Part shown: positions 24,483-27,481 of the stretch, piece after piece
How the letters are laid out: each line of letters opens with the position of its first letter
Numbering within the stretch: the first letter of the stretch is position 1
NCBI GenBank assembly: GCA_043777755.1
Contig: JAYWHK010000135.1
Span: 1-27,481 of the forward strand
Length of the DNA: 27,481 nt
Source: CANHEE01 sp043777755
GTDB taxonomy: Bacteria > Bacteroidota > Bacteroidia > Chitinophagales > Saprospiraceae
Reading direction: 5' to 3'
Position numbers and translations under genes: made by a program
The notes under the pieces: generated by a model
Database searches by the model: none
Seen by the model: only the letters and a program-made list of their open reading frames with translations
What the model was told of the DNA's origin: nothing

Positions 24483-25103
24483 CTATTTAGTCATTTGCGA
24501 CGCATAATTTTTAATAAAAAATTGAATAATCCAATGCCAAGTACCCAAAACTTGTCCTAAATCTGTCATAGTTTTGGTGTCAATATAAAAAATACCATTT
24601 TCTAACTTTAAAAATTGCCACTCTACACCATCTGTTGCACAGCCGTAAAGGATTGGAAGGTCTTTACCTTCTTGTAAATTGAAAAGACTCGCAGCATAAA
24701 CTTGGGCAGCGCATTGAGCAATACCCCAATCTAAATCTTCATCTTTTGCTTCTGCCAAACTAATAATAGGAGTATCCAAATAAGGCTTTGGCGGATGTAA
24801 GGCAAAGAAAAAATCACAAGGACCAGATAAATCATCGTTTGGATTGATATAAATTTCTTCTCCTGAAAAAAGGGTAATTTGATCGCTAAAAGCAAGCGCA
24901 ACTTCCATTAAAATAGGCGAAACCAAACGCTCTGACTTATTTTTTTCATTTGTCAAAGGCATTTTTATAGCAAAATTCAGTGACGTTGTGAGCCAATTAC
25001 TAGGAAAAACACTTTCGACGGGTGGAAATAACTCCACCAAACGAGCATCTAATTGGAATTTTTTAGTCACTTGACTAATTTTTTTAAAATTAATATAACC
25101 CAT
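24483..25103 (-). CDS. PD-(D/E)XK nuclease-like protein, paralogue B
   Basis: The protein has 206 residues and no signal or membrane segment. The restriction-endonuclease-like core can be read: Glu58 in KNKSERLVSPIL, Asp97 in GPCDFFFAL, then EAK (Glu118, Lys120) in IISLAEAKDEDLDWGIAQC and Gln130. This D-ExK-Q pattern is that of PD-(D/E)XK enzymes, but no database match was run and the family is otherwise unrecognised to me. It is a tandem paralogue of the upstream gene 25128-25760, which lies 24 bases away, and both end in IIQFFIKNYASQMTK. Even the noncoding bases just upstream of each start (an ATTGCTTTGAGAAT block) are shared, so the duplication included the 5' flank. Probably co-transcribed from 25837. 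Confidence 0.6.
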   Translation of the reverse strand: MGYINFKKISQVTKKFQLDARLVELFPPVESVFPSNWLTTSLNFAIKMPLTNEKNKSERLVSPILMEVALAFSDQITLFSGEEIYINPNDDLSGPCDFFFALHPPKPYLDTPIISLAEAKDEDLDWGIAQCAAQVYAASLFNLQEGKDLPILYGCATDGVEWQFLKLENGIFYIDTKTMTDLGQVLGTWHWIIQFFIKNYASQMTK

Positions 25104-25127
25104 CTCTTCAAATTGCTTTGAGAATAA

Positions 25128-25760
25128 TTATTTAGTCATTTGCGACGCATAATTTTTGATAAAAAATTGAATAATCCAATGCAAACTCCCAAGTACTTGG
25201 CTTAAATCTGTCATAGGACGAAGGTCACTGTAGCAGGTATTCGTTAAGGTATCATATTTCAAAAATTGCCAATCCGTACCCGTAGTAGCGCAACCATAGA
25301 GTATATCAATTTTTTTACCATCTTGCAAATTAAATAAATTGGCAGCATACAATTGTGCAGCGCATTGAGCGATACCAAAGTCCAAATCTTCATCCTTTGC
25401 TTCCACTAACGAGATAATAGGAGCTTCCATTAGCAAAGAAGGTGGTGTGAGCGCAAAGAAAAAATCGCAAGGACCAGCGAGGTCTTCGTCGGAGTTAATA
25501 TTGATTTCCTCCCCTGAAAAAAACGCAACATGAGCTGAATACTGCTCCACAACTTCTAATAAAATAGGCGAAACAATACGCTCTGATTTAGACTTTTCAT
25601 TTGTTGGAGGTGTTGTATAAGCTCTTTTCAAAGAAATATTGAGCCATTCGCTTGGTTCAACGGGGATAACATCTACATCTTTAAAAATATCGACCGCAGC
25701 AAATCGAGTCCCAAGTTTGGCTCTCACTTGACTAATTTTTTTAAAATTACTATAACCCAT
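25128..25760 (-). CDS. PD-(D/E)XK nuclease-like protein, paralogue A
   Basis: The protein has 210 residues. The same motif set as its downstream paralogue: Glu60 in KSKSERIVSPILLEV, Asp99 in LAGPCDFFFAL, Glu120 and Lys122 in IISLVEAKDEDLDFGIAQC, and Gln132. The N-terminus (GY-NFKKISQV) and C-terminus (WIIQFFIKNYASQMTK) are nearly identical between the two, while residues 15-55 and 145-180 have diverged. The conserved candidate catalytic residues in both copies suggest both are under selection. Function unknown; a DNA-cleaving or defence role is possible, but no methylase or helicase accompanies them. A promoter on this strand is at 25805-25837. Confidence 0.6.
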   Translation of the reverse strand: MGYSNFKKISQVRAKLGTRFAAVDIFKDVDVIPVEPSEWLNISLKRAYTTPPTNEKSKSERIVSPILLEVVEQYSAHVAFFSGEEININSDEDLAGPCDFFFALTPPSLLMEAPIISLVEAKDEDLDFGIAQCAAQLYAANLFNLQDGKKIDILYGCATTGTDWQFLKYDTLTNTCYSDLRPMTDLSQVLGSLHWIIQFFIKNYASQMTK

Positions 25761-25804
25761 ATCTTAAAATTGCTTTGAGAATTGTTCTAAATGATTTTAC
25801 AGTA

Positions 25805-25837
25805 CAAAAGTACAGTTATTTCTTCTAAAAAGTACAA
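25805..25837 (-). promoter_or_regulatory. Promoter for the PD-(D/E)XK-like gene pair
   Basis: On the minus strand TTG (25835-25837) and TACTTTTG (25805-25812) are 22 bases apart, fitting the Bacteroidota consensus. The predicted start is about 40 bases before the ATG at 25760. AGTAC words repeat here (25801-25835). Confidence 0.5.
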
Positions 25838-25870
25838 TTATATTTAAACCTATCATAGTTTTATACTTTC

Positions 25871-25914
25871 AAAAAGCGTTTTTAGAGATTTTCATCTTTA
25901 AAAACGCTTTTTTT
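25871..25914 (+). terminator. Terminator-like hairpin in a divergent intergenic region
   Basis: A perfect 14-bp stem, AAAAAGCGTTTTTA (25871-25884) with TAAAAACGCTTTTT (25899-25912), has a 14-base loop and runs into a T-tract to 25914. It is nearly symmetrical, so it could terminate from either strand. It is unusual because no annotated gene reads into it from either side. Confidence 0.6.
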
Positions 25915-25938
25915 GTCGATATTTTTAATAAAAAAGCG

Positions 25939-25974
25939 TTTGGTTTATAAAATAAATTTGGTTTATGAAATGAA
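25939..25974 (+). promoter_or_regulatory. 18-bp tandem direct repeat overlapping a promoter (candidate operator)
   Basis: TTTGGTTTATAAAATAAA (25939-25956) is followed directly by TTTGGTTTATGAAATGAA (25957-25974), 16 of 18 bases identical. The second copy contains the -33 TTG of the promoter for 26029. A binding site for the winged-helix regulator encoded downstream is a reasonable guess. Confidence 0.45.
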
Positions 25975-25988
25975 CTACATTACATTTG
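25958..25988 (+). promoter_or_regulatory. Promoter for the membrane protein-regulator pair
   Basis: TTG at 25958-25960 and TACATTTG at 25981-25988 are 20 bases apart, a near-perfect match to the Bacteroidota consensus. The ATG at 26029 is 40 bases downstream. Confidence 0.75.
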
Positions 25989-26028
25989 CAATATAAATCA
26001 TTTTAATAAACTAAAATAACATTTAAAA

Positions 26029-26616
26029 ATGGACTCAGAAAAAATATTATCTCCCGAAGAAAGTTTGCGATTGATTGCCAATGTCGTTTCATCAACAAAA
26101 GAAAATTACAAAAGTCAAAGTGTATTTTTTATCCTTTGGGGAACGTTGGTCGCAGCGGCAAGTTTTGGTCAATATGCTTTAATCAATTTTAGCGACATTC
26201 GTCCAACTGCTTTGCCTTGGATGATTTTGATGCCAATTGGCGTATTATTGAGCATTTATTTTGGTAAAAAACAATCTTCCGAACGAAAAACGCTTACTTT
26301 TTACAATAATTTCCTCAATACAATGTGGTTGGTGCTGTACGTTGCTTTTTTCTTGACGATTGTAATTTGTCTTAATTCACACATTCAACCAACGGCTTTT
26401 ATTATGTTGTTGGCAGGAATTGGTACGAGTATTTCAGGTTTTGTAATGAAAAGTAAAGCATTTATTGCTGGAGGTATTTTGTTTGCAGTGGCGGCATTGG
26501 CTTGTTTGCAAGTGGATTCTTCAACTCAATTGTTGTTTAGCGGTATCGCTTCCTTATTGGGTTATGTTCTTCCCAATTATTTTTTAACTTCAAAATCCGT
26601 TGAAAATGTACAATGA
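26029..26616 (+). CDS. Multi-pass membrane protein paired with a winged-helix regulator
   Basis: The protein has 195 residues. A soluble N-terminus of about 30 residues (SPEESLRLIANVVSSTKENY) precedes about five hydrophobic helices (about 32-54, 62-79, 97-117, 124-140, 144-180). I recognise no enzymatic motif. The gene overlaps the following regulator gene by 11 bases, which indicates translational coupling. Bacteroidota commonly carry this pairing of a small membrane protein and a winged-helix regulator; the membrane protein may modulate the regulator or be its target. It has its own promoter at 25958-25988. Confidence 0.65.
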   Translation: MDSEKILSPEESLRLIANVVSSTKENYKSQSVFFILWGTLVAAASFGQYALINFSDIRPTALPWMILMPIGVLLSIYFGKKQSSERKTLTFYNNFLNTMWLVLYVAFFLTIVICLNSHIQPTAFIMLLAGIGTSISGFVMKSKAFIAGGILFAVAALACLQVDSSTQLLFSGIASLLGYVLPNYFLTSKSVENVQ

Positions 26617-26890
26617 TTTAGACCCTTTGCTGAGTTCGCAAGTGCGATTAGCGGTCATTTCGACTTTACTGACGGTCAAACAAGCGGAGTTCAATCACTT
26701 GATGGAAGTAACGCAGACGACACAAGGCAACCTCAGCGCACAACTCAAAAAACTCAGCGAAGCAGACTATATTTTAATTGAAAAAACCTTCAAAGGCAGT
26801 TACCCGCTGACGATTTGCTCGATTACGGACAAAGGAAAAGCGGCTTTTGAAGCGTATGTAGAAACGATAAAAAAATATTTGCACCTGTAA
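26606..26890 (+). CDS. Small winged-helix transcriptional regulator
   Basis: From the ATG at 26606 the protein has 94 residues; a TTG at 26600 is a less likely start. The whole protein is one winged-helix domain: DPLLSSQVRLAVISTLLT, then AEFNHLMEVTQTTQGNLSAQ as helix-turn-helix (Thr-Gln-Gly-Asn-Leu-Ser recognition helix), LKKLSEADYILIEKTFKG as the wing, and ITDKGKAAFEAYVETI. This is the pattern of the HTH_34/ArsR-MarR-like group found in Bacteroidota. No Cys-rich metal site or ligand domain is visible. It overlaps the membrane-protein gene by 11 bases and is presumably co-expressed. The direct repeat at 25939-25974 is a candidate binding site. Confidence 0.8.
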   Translation: MYNDLDPLLSSQVRLAVISTLLTVKQAEFNHLMEVTQTTQGNLSAQLKKLSEADYILIEKTFKGSYPLTICSITDKGKAAFEAYVETIKKYLHL

Positions 26891-26920
26891 AAATAAACGG
26901 CATACGAATCGTATTTAATA

Positions 26921-27093
26921 AAACACATAGCAACATAGATACATAGTTTAAAAAACAACCAAACAAAGTGCGAAAAGAGTTCACATAGGAGTAATATTTT
27001 TTTATAAAATAAAAAAATATTACTTCAAACTATCTGAACTCTTTATGTTGAATACACTTAATATTTGCTATGTTGCTATGTCCCTATGTGTTT
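26921..27093. repeat. Nested inverted repeat, ACACATAG family, with an A/T hairpin core
   Basis: Outer arms: AAACACATAGCAACATAG (26921-26938) against the inverted copies of ATGTTGCTATG...CTATGTGTTT ending at 27093. Middle arms: AAAGAGTTCA (26974-26983) with TGAACTCTTT (27035-27044). Core: a perfect 16-bp stem 26990-27005 with 27009-27024 and a 3-base loop. It fills the gap between the winged-helix gene and the VapC remnant. I see no gene inside. Confidence 0.8.
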
Positions 27094-27130
27094 AATTTAA
27101 AAATAAAACTGTGCTACTTATTTTTTCGTT

Positions 27131-27238
27131 TCACTTAGTAGATGGGCTAAACAATTGATATTGTTTTTTTACTTTTTCTCCTGTAAAATCATTTCGGAGG
27201 ATATGAATTATAATATTAGTGTCTAAAAGATAGTTCAT
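27131..27238 (-). pseudogene. Truncated VapC-like PIN-domain toxin (35 residues)
   Basis: The frame from the ATG at 27238 begins MNYLLDTNIIIHILRND, the signature start of VapC PIN-domain RNases with the first catalytic Asp at residue 6 (LLDTN). It continues to YQLFSPSTK and then meets a TGA at 27131-27133. A normal VapC has about 125-135 residues with three further acidic residues, all missing here, so no ribonuclease activity is expected. It begins four bases after the antitoxin stop, the normal toxin-antitoxin spacing. The stop is about 38 bases from the edge of the inverted repeat at 26921-27093, suggesting that the rest was lost with arrival of that element. Confidence 0.7.
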
Positions 27239-27242
27239 TTTT

Positions 27243-27449
27243 TTATTTAATACATTCTAAAAGTTCATCTAAAGGTTCATCTTTTAAATTAATTCTTTCA
27301 ATTAATTCATTAAATTTTACTTCATCAACGCCTTGATAATTTTGCTCTCTGACCAAATCATCAATGGTAAAACTACGCATTGGTTGGGAGTAACCTCGTT
27401 TTGTAGAATATGTTAATATTTTCCTAAATTGCTCATAAGAGTATTCCAT
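27243..27449 (-). CDS. Antitoxin-like small protein upstream of a truncated VapC
   Basis: The protein has 68 residues: EYSYEQFRKILTYSTKRGYS, then MRSFTIDDLVREQNYQGVDE, then an acidic amphipathic tail FNELIERINLKDEPLDELLE. The size, charge pattern and place directly in front of a vapC start suit an antitoxin whose acidic tail would wrap the toxin. I cannot place it in a named antitoxin family. The frame is intact although the partner toxin is truncated, so it may be an orphan kept by chance or one that neutralises related toxins elsewhere. Just upstream on this strand (27450-27478) is a short imperfect stem (TTCCGCC/GGAGGAA on the plus strand) at the edge of the window. Confidence 0.6.
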   Translation of the reverse strand: MEYSYEQFRKILTYSTKRGYSQPMRSFTIDDLVREQNYQGVDEVKFNELIERINLKDEPLDELLECIK

Positions 27450-27481
27450 CTTCCGCCTAAAAATGCAGCTCGGAGGAAAAA

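Overview
The window is AT-rich DNA from a member of the Bacteroidota. Three things support this: two large secreted proteins end in type IX secretion (T9SS) sorting domains, several intergenic regions carry the Bacteroidota promoter pattern TTTG-N~20-TAnnTTTG, and there are Bacteroidota-style families (NdpA-like nucleoid protein, LytTR membrane regulators, PnuC with an extended N-terminus). Order or genus cannot be fixed from sequence reading alone. No rRNA, tRNA, transposase, integrase or CRISPR array was recognised.

Layout. 1-5640: a frameshifted T9SS-secreted M43-type metalloprotease with a beta-helix (354-4060), a strong terminator, and a second T9SS protein with beta-propeller-like repeats (4113-5636). 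5650-10214: a Uma2-family nuclease gene four bases ahead of glycogen synthase (glgA), a HisC-family aminotransferase homologue that has lost its PLP lysine, an alpha/beta hydrolase and a secreted GH73 glucosaminidase. 10216-16112: a large membrane protein carrying an in-frame palindromic repeat insertion, PnuC, an NdpA-like protein and an NhaC-superfamily antiporter; repeats sit right against the stop codons here.

16223-24473 is the most system-like part. A four-helix LytTR regulator is followed at once by four direct repeats of about 14 bp (consensus TTGYCAATCAGCCC) spaced 19-20 bp apart, then a promoter, then a long leader hairpin, then a gene for a secreted barrel-like protein. The same operator-promoter-leader cassette recurs at 20810-21217 in front of a three-gene operon (DUF2306-like membrane protein, erythromycin-esterase/ChaN-like protein, S41 peptidase). 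In that copy the leader hairpin is tandemly triplicated with decayed start codons. I infer a small LytTR-controlled cell-envelope regulon.

24483-27481: a tandem pair of paralogous PD-(D/E)XK-like proteins, a membrane protein translationally overlapping a winged-helix regulator with an operator-like direct repeat in its promoter, a nested inverted repeat, and a toxin-antitoxin locus with an intact antitoxin and a VapC toxin cut to 35 residues.

All functions are inferred from sequence motifs read by eye; no database search was run.
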